Below are positions 50,991-59,638 of a DNA stretch of 64,000 nt, piece by piece. The translations under genes and the position numbers were made by a program. The notes under the pieces were generated by a model. That model was not told where the DNA came from. It saw only the letters and a program-made list of their open reading frames with translations, and did no database searches. The DNA lies in NCBI RefSeq assembly GCF_937898475.1, contig NZ_CALEJS010000015.1:653877-717876 (forward strand), given 5' to 3'. Source of the stretch: an uncultured Chitinophaga sp. GTDB taxonomy: Bacteria > Bacteroidota > Bacteroidia > Chitinophagales > Chitinophagaceae. Each line of letters opens with the position of its first letter. Position 1 is the first letter of the stretch.

Positions 50991-53900
50991 TTAAAAGTTA
51001 AGCGTTGCGCCAAAAGTGATGGTCCTGGCCTGCGGGTAAGCAGCTACATCCACGCCGCGCTGACGGTTACCATCGCCTGTGCCGTTATAACCCAATATGG
51101 GTGTAAGGCCGGTATAATCGGTCAGGATAAACAGGTTCTGGGCTGCCACATAAACGCGCATATCGGATATGCCTGTACGCTTCCACACTGCGGCCGGAAT
51201 AGTATAACCCAGGGAGATATTCCTTAGTGAGAAATAAGCGCCGCTTTCTACAAAACGGTCAGATACCCGGTTATTCTGATTGGCGCTGTTCAGTGTAACG
51301 CGGGGAATGGAATTGCTGGTGCCTTCTCCATGCCAGCGGCCCATCATTTCTGCGTACATGTTGTAAGGGTAAGCGGGATCAGTACCCTGCATCCTGTCTG
51401 CATTGTACAGCTGCACACCTGCTACGCCTGCAAAAGACAGGCTCAGGTCAAATCCTTTATAGCTGGCGCCGGCTTGTATACCGTAGGTTACATCCGGGTT
51501 GGGACTGCCCAGGAAAGTGCGGTCGTCCTCATCTATTATACCATCCGGTTTTCCATCTGGACCAGCAACATCCAGGAAGATAACATCCCCTGGCCTGATC
51601 TGCGATCTGCGGCTGTCATTGGCTATATTGGGATCATTGTCGATCTGTGCCTGGTTCTGGTAAATTCCGCCTGTTTTCCAGCCATAGAACGCAGCGATAG
51701 GCTGCCCCTCATAGGTGCGGGAGATCTCTGCGCCCTGGCGGCCGTAAAGCGTGGAACCGATGTAAGTACCTTCTTCATACAACCTGGTTACCCTGTTCTT
51801 AATAAAGGATGCATTGGCGCTTATATTATAGCTGAAATCCTTATTGCCGCCCTGGTAGCTCAGTTCTACTTCCCATCCCTTGTTGTTCATCTCACCGATG
51901 TTACGGTCAGGTATACCGGAGGTGCCATGCACGTCCAGCGCGGGCGCGGGCACCAGCATATCCCGGGTGTTCTTATTGAACCAGGTGATAACTGCATTCA
52001 GCTTATTATCCAGGAAGCCGGCTTCCAGGCTGATGTTGGTCATCTCGGCCTTTTCCCAGGTAATATCCGGATTGGCCAGGCGGGACGCCCATATACCGGT
52101 GAGCGGGTTGCCGCCGAAGGAGTAGCGCCTGTCGCGGTTGATAGGCGCCAGGAACTGGAATTCTGCTACATTCTGGTTACCCAGCTGGCCCCAGCCGCCG
52201 GTAAGCTTCACGCTGCTCACAGCACTGGGTGCAATATTTTCCTTAAACCAGTTCTCATCAGATATCCGCCATCCCAGTGAGAAGGCCGGGAAATAACCCC
52301 AGCGTTTATCTTTAGGGAAACGGGAAGAACCATCCGCACGGAAAGTGGCGGTCAGCAGGTACCTGTCCTTATACCCGTAAAACCCTCTTACAAATCCCGA
52401 TGCCAGCGCATTTTGCGGGATGAAGTTTCCGTTGATGCCATGATAATCATTCACGTTGTCGAGCACACGCTGACCGGGCGCCTCGTCATTCAGGCCCCAG
52501 CCTTCTGCCCGGAAGAAATAGCCTTTCTGTGTTTGTACGGAATAACCACCGGTTACCGTTATACGATGATTTTGTGCCAGCAGTTTATTATAGGTAAGGA
52601 ATACTTCTCCCAGCTCAGCATTACTGCTTTCACTGCGGTTCCAGAGTTCTGCCTGCGCGCGGGTACGGGTCTGATCCAGCACCTTGGGCACAAAGCTGTA
52701 CTGGTTAAAGATGGTGCCATCATAACCGTAATTACCCCGCAGGGTGAGACCATCCAGTATTTCCAGTTCCGCATACACATTACCCAGCAGGCGGTAGTTC
52801 TTGTTCCAGCCATCACTGGTCTGCAGGGTGTACACCGGGTTATTAATGTCTCCCAGTTCGTTGCTGGCTTTGGATGAACCGTAGCTGCCATCGTCATTGT
52901 GCACGGGGATGGCCGGGTTAAAACGCAGAGTGCTGAAAAGCAGGCCTGTTTGTGAAGAATAGGTATCAAAGCCCCAGTTTTCTTTGTAGGTGAGCTGCAG
53001 GTTCTCTCCTACCTTCAGGCGTTTGCCAATTTTATGCTCTGAGTTGATACGTACGGTAAATCTTTTGAAATAGCTGTTCTCTACAATACCTTTCTCATCA
53101 TAGTAACCGCCGCTGAACATATAGGTAGAGGTTTGGTTACCGCCACGTACGTTAACGTCTGCATTGGTGATCTTACCGGTGCCAAATACGGCATCCTGCC
53201 AATCGGTACGTTGTGTAGCGTAGTACGGGTTTTGCCAGATCGGGTCTATGGCCACCCCATCATTGGTATAACGTTCCTGTTTCAGCGTTACCAGCTCGGG
53301 CGCGGTAAGCAAAGGAATAGTGCGGATGGCATTGGTAAAGCCGCGGTACACATTGGCGGAAGCACGCAGCTTCTCCCCGTAGTTGCCTTTCTTTGTAGTG
53401 ATAATGATCACACCATTTGCAGCACGGGTACCATAGATGGCCGAAGAAGATGCATCTTTCAGCACTTCCATGGAAGCAATATCGTTAGGGTTCACATCAT
53501 TGATGCCCGTTGCAGGCACGCCGTCTATTACGATCAGCGGTTCCGCATTATTGATGGTGCCCGTACCGCGGATACGAATACTGGGCGTGGTACCGGGAGA
53601 AGCGTCAGAGCGTACGATATCTACACCGGTGGCACGACCCTGCAAGGCCTGTGCGGCGTCGCTCACCGGCAGGTTCTTGATATCCGTGCCTTTGATCGAG
53701 GAGATGGTTCCTGTAACGTCGCGGCGCGTTTGTGTACCATAACCAACTACCAGTACTTCATTCAATCCTTTACTGGCCACTTCAAGTGCAATGTTAATGT
53801 TGGACTGATCTCCGATGGTGAAGGTTTGCTGGCGATACCCTACATAAGAAAAGCTTAAAGCCCTTACTCCGGCGGGTACCTGCAGGGAAAAACGGCCATT

Positions 53901-54080
53901 TGCATCCGTTACGCCGCCGCCCGGCGCTCCCTGCATCGTAATCGTCACCCCGGGTAAACCGGTGCTGTCTGCTGTACTGGTAACCTTACCAGTAATGACA
54001 CGTTGGGCCAACACCGTTCCTGCAGACAGGCAAAGCATGGCAAGAAAGAAGCATAGCTTCCATGAGTAGCTTTTTTGCAT
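50991..54080 (-). CDS. SusC/RagA-family TonB-linked outer-membrane transporter
   Basis: A 1029-residue protein: signal peptide (ending VLAQ), carboxypeptidase-regulatory-like domain (ITGKVTSTADSTGLPGVTITMQG), TonB box region (LNEVLVVGYGTQ), SusC/RagA plug (RRDVTGTISSIKG, PLIVIDGVPA, LKDASSSAIYGTRAANGVIIITTKKG), then the beta-barrel with C-terminal aromatic (TITFGATLNF). It imports oligosaccharides across the outer membrane with SusD and TonB energy. The partner GH51 suggests arabinose-containing glycans. The likely promoter lies upstream in a 346-bp gene-free region that also carries the terminator of the preceding operon. Confidence 0.97.
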   Translation of the reverse strand: MQKSYSWKLCFFLAMLCLSAGTVLAQRVITGKVTSTADSTGLPGVTITMQGAPGGGVTDANGRFSLQVPAGVRALSFSYVGYRQQTFTIGDQSNINIALEVASKGLNEVLVVGYGTQTRRDVTGTISSIKGTDIKNLPVSDAAQALQGRATGVDIVRSDASPGTTPSIRIRGTGTINNAEPLIVIDGVPATGINDVNPNDIASMEVLKDASSSAIYGTRAANGVIIITTKKGNYGEKLRASANVYRGFTNAIRTIPLLTAPELVTLKQERYTNDGVAIDPIWQNPYYATQRTDWQDAVFGTGKITNADVNVRGGNQTSTYMFSGGYYDEKGIVENSYFKRFTVRINSEHKIGKRLKVGENLQLTYKENWGFDTYSSQTGLLFSTLRFNPAIPVHNDDGSYGSSKASNELGDINNPVYTLQTSDGWNKNYRLLGNVYAELEILDGLTLRGNYGYDGTIFNQYSFVPKVLDQTRTRAQAELWNRSESSNAELGEVFLTYNKLLAQNHRITVTGGYSVQTQKGYFFRAEGWGLNDEAPGQRVLDNVNDYHGINGNFIPQNALASGFVRGFYGYKDRYLLTATFRADGSSRFPKDKRWGYFPAFSLGWRISDENWFKENIAPSAVSSVKLTGGWGQLGNQNVAEFQFLAPINRDRRYSFGGNPLTGIWASRLANPDITWEKAEMTNISLEAGFLDNKLNAVITWFNKNTRDMLVPAPALDVHGTSGIPDRNIGEMNNKGWEVELSYQGGNKDFSYNISANASFIKNRVTRLYEEGTYIGSTLYGRQGAEISRTYEGQPIAAFYGWKTGGIYQNQAQIDNDPNIANDSRRSQIRPGDVIFLDVAGPDGKPDGIIDEDDRTFLGSPNPDVTYGIQAGASYKGFDLSLSFAGVAGVQLYNADRMQGTDPAYPYNMYAEMMGRWHGEGTSNSIPRVTLNSANQNNRVSDRFVESGAYFSLRNISLGYTIPAAVWKRTGISDMRVYVAAQNLFILTDYTGLTPILGYNGTGDGNRQRGVDVAAYPQARTITFGATLNF

Positions 54081-54274
54081 AGCTGAAAAATAAAAAGGTA
54101 ATAAAACGATTTAGCGATCTGGCCTGATTACAGCCTGGCACACATTTCACGACTTTTCATCTACTGGTTGATCTGCTGCACTCCCCGACTTGATTAATTT
54201 CAGAAATTAATGACGTGTAAATTTTTCATTGTTCCCCATCCTTTAATGCTGCTTTATAAAGTTAAACGATGGAT

Positions 54275-54282
54275 CAAAAATA
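54275..54282 (-). promoter_or_regulatory. Candidate susC -7 box (TATTTTTG)
   Basis: Matches TAnnTTTG, about 195 nt before the susC ATG; no -33 TTTG seen at the expected distance. Confidence 0.3.
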
Positions 54283-54344
54283 ATATGATAGTATTTTACC
54301 TGGGTGAAATGCTGTATTACCTATATGTTAAGCTTAACACCCTC

Positions 54345-54385
54345 AAAAAAAGAAACGGCTTAACCAAACAGGGTTAAGCCGTTTC
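54345..54385 (-). terminator. Rho-independent terminator of the FAH-fold gene operon
   Basis: A perfect 14-bp stem GAAACGGCTTAACC / GGTTAAGCCGTTTC, 6-nt loop, with seven A at 54345-54351 giving a U run on the minus strand. It insulates susC from the operon above. Confidence 0.93.
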
Positions 54386-54426
54386 CTGGTATAAATGTAA
54401 TAACTTCTTTTAATTATGCAAGGCTT

Positions 54427-55278
54427 TTATTTTTTGATGGCAATGGTGTTGACAAGTTTACCAATAGGCGCTATGCTGATCTCCACCACATCGTTTTCCT
54501 GCAGGGTAAAACTACTGTCGGGTACCAGGCAGGTACCGGTCATCAGGTAGCAGCCCTGGGGAAAATCGCATTCGCGGAAAAGATATCCCGCCAGCTCTTC
54601 ATGCCCGCGCTTCATCTGGCTGATCGGCACGGCATCATCATACCGAACCTCTCCATCGCGAAGTATCTGCATCGTTATCGAGGTGGTAGCCGGCAGCGGC
54701 GCTTCGGGCACCAGCAAACAAGGCCCTATAGCAGCGCTCTTTTCATACACCTTGGCCTGGGGCAGGTACAGGGGGTTCTCCCCTTCTATACTGCGGGAGC
54801 TCATATCATTACCGATCGTATAGCCCTGGATGTCGCCGGTACGGTTCATGAACAGGGTCAGCTCCGGTTCGGGCACATTCCAGGTAGAATCTTTGCGGAT
54901 ATACACCGCCTGACCGTGCCCGGAGGTACGCTGGGCAATAGCCTTGAAAAAAAGTTCGGGCCGGTCGGCTTCATATACCATATCGTAAAAGGTGGCGCCG
55001 CCCGATACTTCTGATTCTTCCATACGGGCCACCTTACTACGGAAATAAGTAACGCCGGCCGCCCAGATCTCCTGTGTGCCGATGGGCGGCAGCAGGCCGC
55101 TGCGGATAGCTTCTTCTGCGCCAGTGTCGGGGCTTAGTGAACCAAGTGCCGTACGAAGGCTGTTAAAGAGTTCAGGACTGTTTACCAATGCATCCCAATC
55201 CTGCTCCATCTTGTAGTAACGGTCCTGGTAGTACGCAAAAATGCCGCTGAGGGTCTTATACAAGCGAATAAATTCCAT
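54427..55278 (-). CDS. Fumarylacetoacetate hydrolase-fold protein, KdaD/XylX-like
   Basis: 283 residues from ATG 55278 (MEFIRLYKTLSG); the frame runs 59 codons further upstream into the preceding gene and is not used. The motif order GVTYFRSKVARMEES, YDMVYEADRPELFFKA, VPEPELTLFMNRTGDIQGYTIGNDMSSRSIEGENPLYLPQAK is that of 2-keto-3-deoxy-D-arabinonate dehydratase (KdaD) and XylX rather than mammalian FAH. These enzymes dehydrate the C5 2-keto-3-deoxy acid to 2,5-dioxopentanoate in oxidative pentose degradation. Metal ligands are Glu and Asp in this segment. It is 7 bp downstream of the DUF6786-like gene and near arabinofuranosidase genes, so a role in pentose use is plausible but not proven. 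Confidence 0.82.
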   Translation of the reverse strand: MEFIRLYKTLSGIFAYYQDRYYKMEQDWDALVNSPELFNSLRTALGSLSPDTGAEEAIRSGLLPPIGTQEIWAAGVTYFRSKVARMEESEVSGGATFYDMVYEADRPELFFKAIAQRTSGHGQAVYIRKDSTWNVPEPELTLFMNRTGDIQGYTIGNDMSSRSIEGENPLYLPQAKVYEKSAAIGPCLLVPEAPLPATTSITMQILRDGEVRYDDAVPISQMKRGHEELAGYLFRECDFPQGCYLMTGTCLVPDSSFTLQENDVVEISIAPIGKLVNTIAIKK

Positions 55279-55285
55279 GGTACTG

Positions 55286-56518
55286 TTATTTTTTATTGAA
55301 AGCGTCAGCAATGTTTTGAATGGATAGATGCCATAAACGTTGCGCCAGGCTATCCATGGAGGCACGGTCGCCTTCCAGGTGAACGGTGGTCTGGCGGTAC
55401 ACCATTGAGTCTCCCGGCGATAAGGGCCGGGCTGCAGAAGAAGATTCCAGCTCATAGAAGGGCCCCATCTGCCCGCCGTCTTCCAGCGGGCCGTCGTTAT
55501 AGCAATTTGCTACATCGCCGCTATAGGGCTCCTGCTGGTGTTCCCACTTCGAATTCACATAAGCCCCCGAAGGATCAATTGAGAACAGGATGAGCGTAAT
55601 GGCTCCGCTTTCCGTATCTATGCTGCCTGACAGCGGCAGCGCTATTTCGGGCGCCAGGCCTGTTTTACCGCGGCGGCGGCCATCGGCTTTCATCAGCAGC
55701 AGGCTGTCGCGTATCTGCAGATACTCCGGCGGGATCTTGCCAAAATAATCATCATTGATATAATCACGGGCTGCGGGCAATGGTTTGAACGGCACTACGA
55801 TCACCGTTTTATCTGATGGTGTGAACATACCCAGCAGCCAGATAGACAGCAGGCCTGCATCCTTGCTCCAGGTGTTGGTACCCGTATTGGTCACCGTGTT
55901 CTCTGTTTCATAGGCTACACTGGCAAGGCCCGCCGGCAGCGCTGTTCCCAGCCGTGACACGATCTCCGCCCTCCTCAGCAAACTGATCCTGCGGCGGATG
56001 CCGATATGAAAAGTAGTACCGGCATAGTTTTGCAACGTGCCCTGTTTGGTATATACCACTTCCTGGTTGCTACGATAAGCTTCTTCAAAATAAGCGGTAT
56101 CTATCAGGCCAGGCGTTTGCCAGTATTGATATTCGAACGCCTTACCGGGAGGAAAGAACAAGGCGTACTGGCCGCCTTCAGGCCCCAGCCAGAAACGCTC
56201 CTCTCCGCCAAAGGCATTGATATGCGGCTGGTAGGTCCCGGAATCTATCAGTGCGTAGTTGATCCATCCATAGCTTTTACCACCCAGTCCCCTGGCAGAG
56301 CTGGTCATCACACGGGCCTGGTAATCTCCCGCCACAATCACCATGCTGCTGTCCTCCTGGCTTTTCAGCAATACCATATTGCCAAGATGGTGGTGCAGGA
56401 AGTTAAGGTCCTGGTCAAAGGTGGCGGCATCATTCCCGGTGGTTTCCGGCGGTTTGCTGCCGGTATTACAGGCGAATAGCATGGAAACAAGGGGGATTAT
56501 CAGTAAGATGTTTTTCAT
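55286..56518 (-). CDS. Lipoprotein of DUF6786 type
   Basis: A 410-residue protein with a Cys lipobox signal (MLFACNTG), then MVLLKSQEDSSMVIVAGDYQARVMTSSARGLGGKSYGWINYALI and FGGEERFWLGPEGGQYALFF, a pattern I associate with DUF6786 in Bacteroidota, with a beta-sandwich galactose-mutarotase-like look (EERFWLGPEGGQ). I do not know a confirmed activity. First gene of the operon with the FAH-fold enzyme and therefore probably exported for sugar processing. The name is from memory and needs verification. Confidence 0.6.
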   Translation of the reverse strand: MKNILLIIPLVSMLFACNTGSKPPETTGNDAATFDQDLNFLHHHLGNMVLLKSQEDSSMVIVAGDYQARVMTSSARGLGGKSYGWINYALIDSGTYQPHINAFGGEERFWLGPEGGQYALFFPPGKAFEYQYWQTPGLIDTAYFEEAYRSNQEVVYTKQGTLQNYAGTTFHIGIRRRISLLRRAEIVSRLGTALPAGLASVAYETENTVTNTGTNTWSKDAGLLSIWLLGMFTPSDKTVIVVPFKPLPAARDYINDDYFGKIPPEYLQIRDSLLLMKADGRRRGKTGLAPEIALPLSGSIDTESGAITLILFSIDPSGAYVNSKWEHQQEPYSGDVANCYNDGPLEDGGQMGPFYELESSSAARPLSPGDSMVYRQTTVHLEGDRASMDSLAQRLWHLSIQNIADAFNKK

Positions 56519-56634
56519 ACGTTGTCTTAAGATAGTAATTAATTGTTAAAAAGCTGCATCTGCCCCGCCTGCCATTCATCAATTTAAATAGCCTGTTTGC
56601 CTGCTTCTTTGTAACTTTTATATATGCGTGCTAT

Positions 56635-57120
56635 ATGTTGCTGAAACTGGGATTATATACCGCTTTATTGAATACCCTGCTGCTGCATGCCATGGCGCAA
56701 CAGGTTTCGCTGGTTACGGTAGATGAGCTCGAGCATCGTTTTACCGCAGGCGGCGATACTACCTACATCGTAAACTTCTGGGCCACCTGGTGCAGCCCCT
56801 GTGTAGACGAGTTACCGCAATTTGAAAAATTTGGCGTGACCCATAAAGATGAGCCCGTGAAGATATTACTGGTCAGCGTGGATGCAAGATCCAAACTACG
56901 CACCAATGTGATCCCGTTCATGCAGAAAGTACAGCTGCATAACGAAGTGCTGCTGTTGAACGAAACTAACCAGCAGGAATATATAGACCGCATCAGCCCG
57001 GAATGGTCAGGCAGCCTGCCGGCCACGCTTTTTGTAAATAAAGGAAAACAGTTGCGCCGTTTCCAGGAAAAGGAATTCACCTATGACCAATTGGTAACAA
57101 TTTACAGATCATTAAAATAA
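56635..57120 (+). CDS. TlpA-like thioredoxin-fold protein
   Basis: A 161-residue protein with an N-terminal export signal (ending AMAQQ), then a thioredoxin fold with the redox centre WATWCSPC, followed by ILLVSVDARSKL and the cis-Pro segment GSLPATLFVNKG. It is a TlpA/ResA-type reductant for periplasmic thiols. It is 7 bp upstream of another thioredoxin-fold gene. No heme or metal partner is visible, so the target thiols are unknown. The short -7-like element TATATATG just upstream is not consensus. Confidence 0.88.
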   Translation: MLLKLGLYTALLNTLLLHAMAQQVSLVTVDELEHRFTAGGDTTYIVNFWATWCSPCVDELPQFEKFGVTHKDEPVKILLVSVDARSKLRTNVIPFMQKVQLHNEVLLLNETNQQEYIDRISPEWSGSLPATLFVNKGKQLRRFQEKEFTYDQLVTIYRSLK

Positions 57121-57127
57121 AACCGTT

Positions 57128-57736
57128 ATGCGAAGCTTACTCATGCTCTCTCTGCTCGTGCTGGGCATTACTGCCCATGCACAGGAAACAGGTTACCAGG
57201 TAGGCGATGTGGTAACCGATTTTAACCTGAAAAATATAGACAACAAGAACATTTCACTGTCCAGCTACCCTGATGCCAAAGGGTATATTGTTATTTTCGG
57301 CTGTAATACCTGTCCGGTATCCCGCGGTTATGAGAACAGGATGGTAGCGCTGCAACAGCAGTTTGGGACCAAAGGCTACCCGGTGATCATGATCAACCCC
57401 AACGACCCGGAAGCACAACAGGGCGAAGCTTTTGAAGATATGCAGCAACACTATAAGAAAAGCAGCCTGAACTTTCCTTACCTGGAAGATCCCGGACAGG
57501 TAGTTACCCGCCGTTTCGGCGCTTTACGCACCCCACACGTATTTGTGCTGCAGAAAAACAATAAGGATGTGAAAGTAGCTTATATCGGCGCGATAGATAA
57601 TGATCCGGACAATGATAACGGCAGCAGGATCAACTACGTGCAAAATGCCGTGAACGCGTTGATGGCAGGAAAACAGCCGGAGCCGCCTTTTACAAAGGCA
57701 GTGGGTTGCGGGGTGAAGTCGAAGAGAAGCAGTTAG
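57128..57736 (+). CDS. AhpC/TSA-like redoxin with CxxC
   Basis: A 202-residue protein with signal peptide (ending AHAQ). Peroxiredoxin-like fold YQVGDVVTDFNLKNIDNKNISLSSYPDAKGYIVIFGCNTCPVSRGYENRM, with a C-x-x-C centre in place of the peroxidatic T-x-x-C, and cis-Pro loop LRTPHVFVLQ. Such exported proteins reduce thiols or peroxides. Second gene of a two-gene unit with TlpA-like. The last codons and stop are the first word of island 15. Confidence 0.88.
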   Translation: MRSLLMLSLLVLGITAHAQETGYQVGDVVTDFNLKNIDNKNISLSSYPDAKGYIVIFGCNTCPVSRGYENRMVALQQQFGTKGYPVIMINPNDPEAQQGEAFEDMQQHYKKSSLNFPYLEDPGQVVTRRFGALRTPHVFVLQKNNKDVKVAYIGAIDNDPDNDNGSRINYVQNAVNALMAGKQPEPPFTKAVGCGVKSKRSS

Positions 57737-57877
57737 CTATCAGCTTTTAGCTATTGGCTATTGCTTAAAAATAGTAAAGTCCATAGCGTTCGACAGAGAT
57801 CCTGAGATATCGGTCGGGAGCTATGGACTTCTTAATTTATACGCGGCAGCTAGCAGCTAGCAACCAGCAGTTGTTTA
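57731..57877. repeat. Heptamer-periodic composite island 15 (AGCTATT and GCAGCTA words)
   Basis: It fills the space between convergent stop codons. Plus-sense words are AGCAGTT, AGCTATC, AGCTTTT, AGCTATT from the stop onward. In the middle AAGTCCATAGC (57777-57787) pairs with GCTATGGACTT (57820-57830), the island 5-7 word. The right end has GGCAGCT, AGCAGCT, AGCAACC, AGCAGTT up to the next stop. Two word families share one locus. Confidence 0.68.
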
Positions 57878-58411
57878 GAAATTCCATCCGGCTTTCAGGC
57901 CCCAGAAGCCAATATTCTGCTCGCTTTTGTACCAGCCTTCGTATTTGGCCTGGAAGTCAAAGCCGAGTATACGGATACCAACTCCGGGAGAGAAGATAAC
58001 GGCAGAACCGTCTGCACCATCGCCGATGTAATTGGCTGCACCGCTTTCAAGTTTCACATATAACAGGGGAATGGGAAATTTATATTTCAGACCAACACGT
58101 ACAGGCACCGCCTGCAGGGCGTCTACCTTGGCAGCGCCAATACCAGGCACCTCTATCTCCTTACCCCCAAAACGCATATAGCTTACAGAACCGGTTACGG
58201 CCAGGCCGCCTATCAGCTTGATGTCTGCGCCTAATCCAGCGCCAATGCCGGTGTTATGTGTATCGCTCAGGTCACCGGTAGGAATACCCGCTTCAATAAA
58301 GGGACCGATACTGAATCGTTTAAGGGGATTAAGCTGTGCATGAGATAAATTGCTGCTCAGACACAGGACCAGCAACATACCGGTAATGATAGAAAAGGTC
58401 TTTTTCATCAT
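57875..58411 (-). CDS. Outer-membrane beta-barrel protein
   Basis: A 178-residue protein with a signal peptide (ending SHAQ) and an OmpA/OmpW-like 8-strand barrel: RFSIGPFIEAGIPTGDLSDTHNTGIGAGLGADIKLIGGLAVTGSVSYMRFGG, then LKYKFPIPLLYVKLESGAANY and RILGFDFQAKYEGWY, ending GLKAGWNF. Small barrels of this type are abundant in Bacteroidota and mostly uncharacterised. It is alone; the promoter region upstream contains an 11-bp tandem repeat. Confidence 0.83.
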   Translation of the reverse strand: MMKKTFSIITGMLLVLCLSSNLSHAQLNPLKRFSIGPFIEAGIPTGDLSDTHNTGIGAGLGADIKLIGGLAVTGSVSYMRFGGKEIEVPGIGAAKVDALQAVPVRVGLKYKFPIPLLYVKLESGAANYIGDGADGSAVIFSPGVGIRILGFDFQAKYEGWYKSEQNIGFWGLKAGWNF

Positions 58412-59006
58412 GTAGCATTTAGTTTTTACAGGAAAGGTTATTATAAATTTTGCGTAAATGTAAATAAATGATTCGGAATTTCTTGCTTACCATTATAAAA
58501 AATTAGCCTTATACATAGCTAAGACCAAATTTCGAGCCAGGCCGTAGGCCTCCTGCCTTTTTCCGTATCAGCCGGTAAAAATAACCTGTCCTAACCCGTG
58601 TAATGTCCGATGTTATTTGTATTTTCTTCGACCCATATTGCATCCGCCTACCTGGATCTGCTATAGATGTTATGTAGATGTTATGTAGATGTTATGTAGA
58701 TGTTATGTCCCTTTAAAAGGACAGCACATCTACGGCTCTGATAGGGCGATGATACAGCGTATATAGGAATCTGAATGCAAGTTCCATCGGGAGCTGCCGC
58801 TATATTTGCCGCGTTTTACCGGAAAATCACAGAAACCAGCCGCCAATATCGGGCGTCCCACCCTGCAACTTCCCTGTTCATCAATGTAAAGGTAAATTAC
58901 GACCTCCATTTTGAAGTCAGTATTGCCTGTAATCACGGAGGCCTGCGGCCGTGGACGCGAAATGTAACAGCCGGCTTCCAGACTTAATCTGCGGTTGTAT
59001 GGCTGT
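58412..59006. other. Gene-free region of 595 bp
   Basis: The largest gap in the window. It contains the tandem 11-bp repeat (58664-58708), a hairpin GGCCGTAGGCC near 58543, and otherwise non-repetitive sequence. Several short frames exist (for example 58730-58936) but none has a recognisable start context or protein signature. Confidence 0.55.
58664..58708. repeat. 11-bp tandem repeat, four copies
   Basis: Unit TAGATGTTATG occurs four times exactly (58664-58707) with one more T. The period equals about one helical turn, so a protein could bind the same face four times. It lies 253 nt upstream of the beta-barrel start. Confidence 0.9.
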
Positions 59007-59546
59007 TTACAACAAGCCCTCGATCACCTTTACCATCTCCTTAAACTCTGCCGGGTCATACAAGCGGGTAAGGAATGCAATATTCCCTTGCTTATCAATA
59101 ACAACGTTGCGGGTAACGCCGGCCTTTTTATCGGCAAAGCGGCCAAAAATATCAGCTCCCGGGTCAAGGGCCAATGGGTATGTGATGGACATGTCCTGCT
59201 GGAATTGCTGTACCTTCTCCAGCGGTTCGTCGCGGTCTACGCCAATAAGTACCAGGTTTTTGTCTTTATAAGCCTGCCATACGTCTTTTTCCAGGTGGGG
59301 CATTTCTTCGCGGCATACTTTGCACCAGCTGGCGGTGAACTGTAACACCACTACTTTACCCTGTAATTCCCGGAGGGTTGTTTTGCGGCCGTCGGCATAT
59401 ACCAATTGAAAATCGGCAGGCGCTTTATCACCGGTTTTAACAATATAGCCACGGGTATCAATGGCGGCCTGATCGGCAGACTCCTGGGCAAACAATGCGC
59501 TGGCGCAGAGGGTAAGGGCCGCCGTGAATGCTGGTAATTTTTTCAT
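59007..59546 (-). CDS. TlpA-family thiol-disulfide reductase
   Basis: 179 residues from ATG 59546; a TTG six bases upstream is also open. Signal peptide (MKKLPAFTAALTLCASALFAQ), redoxin/TlpA fold with VVVLQFTASWCKVCREEMPHLEK (WCKVC redox centre), LVLIGVDRDEPLEKVQQF insertion and GVTRNVVIDKQG cis-Pro region (VTRN). It reduces periplasmic protein thiols, as in cytochrome maturation. It is 92 bp downstream of the M28 peptidase in the same direction. Confidence 0.92.
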   Translation of the reverse strand: MKKLPAFTAALTLCASALFAQESADQAAIDTRGYIVKTGDKAPADFQLVYADGRKTTLRELQGKVVVLQFTASWCKVCREEMPHLEKDVWQAYKDKNLVLIGVDRDEPLEKVQQFQQDMSITYPLALDPGADIFGRFADKKAGVTRNVVIDKQGNIAFLTRLYDPAEFKEMVKVIEGLL

Positions 59547-59638
59547 GCTCAAAAGATTCAGATCGAATAAATATTGGTTGGTTATAGCTGACGGATTATC
59601 CGCCTGGTGGCACAGCGGACAATCCGTTGATGGTTATA

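Larger units (their letters stand above)
54081..54426. other. Gene-free region upstream of susC
   Basis: It contains a -7 candidate for susC (minus strand TATTTTTG, 54275-54282), about 190 nt of leader and the terminator of the upstream FAH-DUF6786 operon (54345-54385). No recognisable riboswitch or repeat. No regulator gene is in the locus. Confidence 0.55.

Noticed and set aside
51330..52280. Open frame of 316 codons antisense to susC
   Set aside because: No recognisable motifs, and the susC protein is continuous on the opposite strand.
58730..58936. Small open frame in the 595-bp gap
   Set aside because: No protein signature and no promoter or start evidence; three overlapping short frames compete on both strands.
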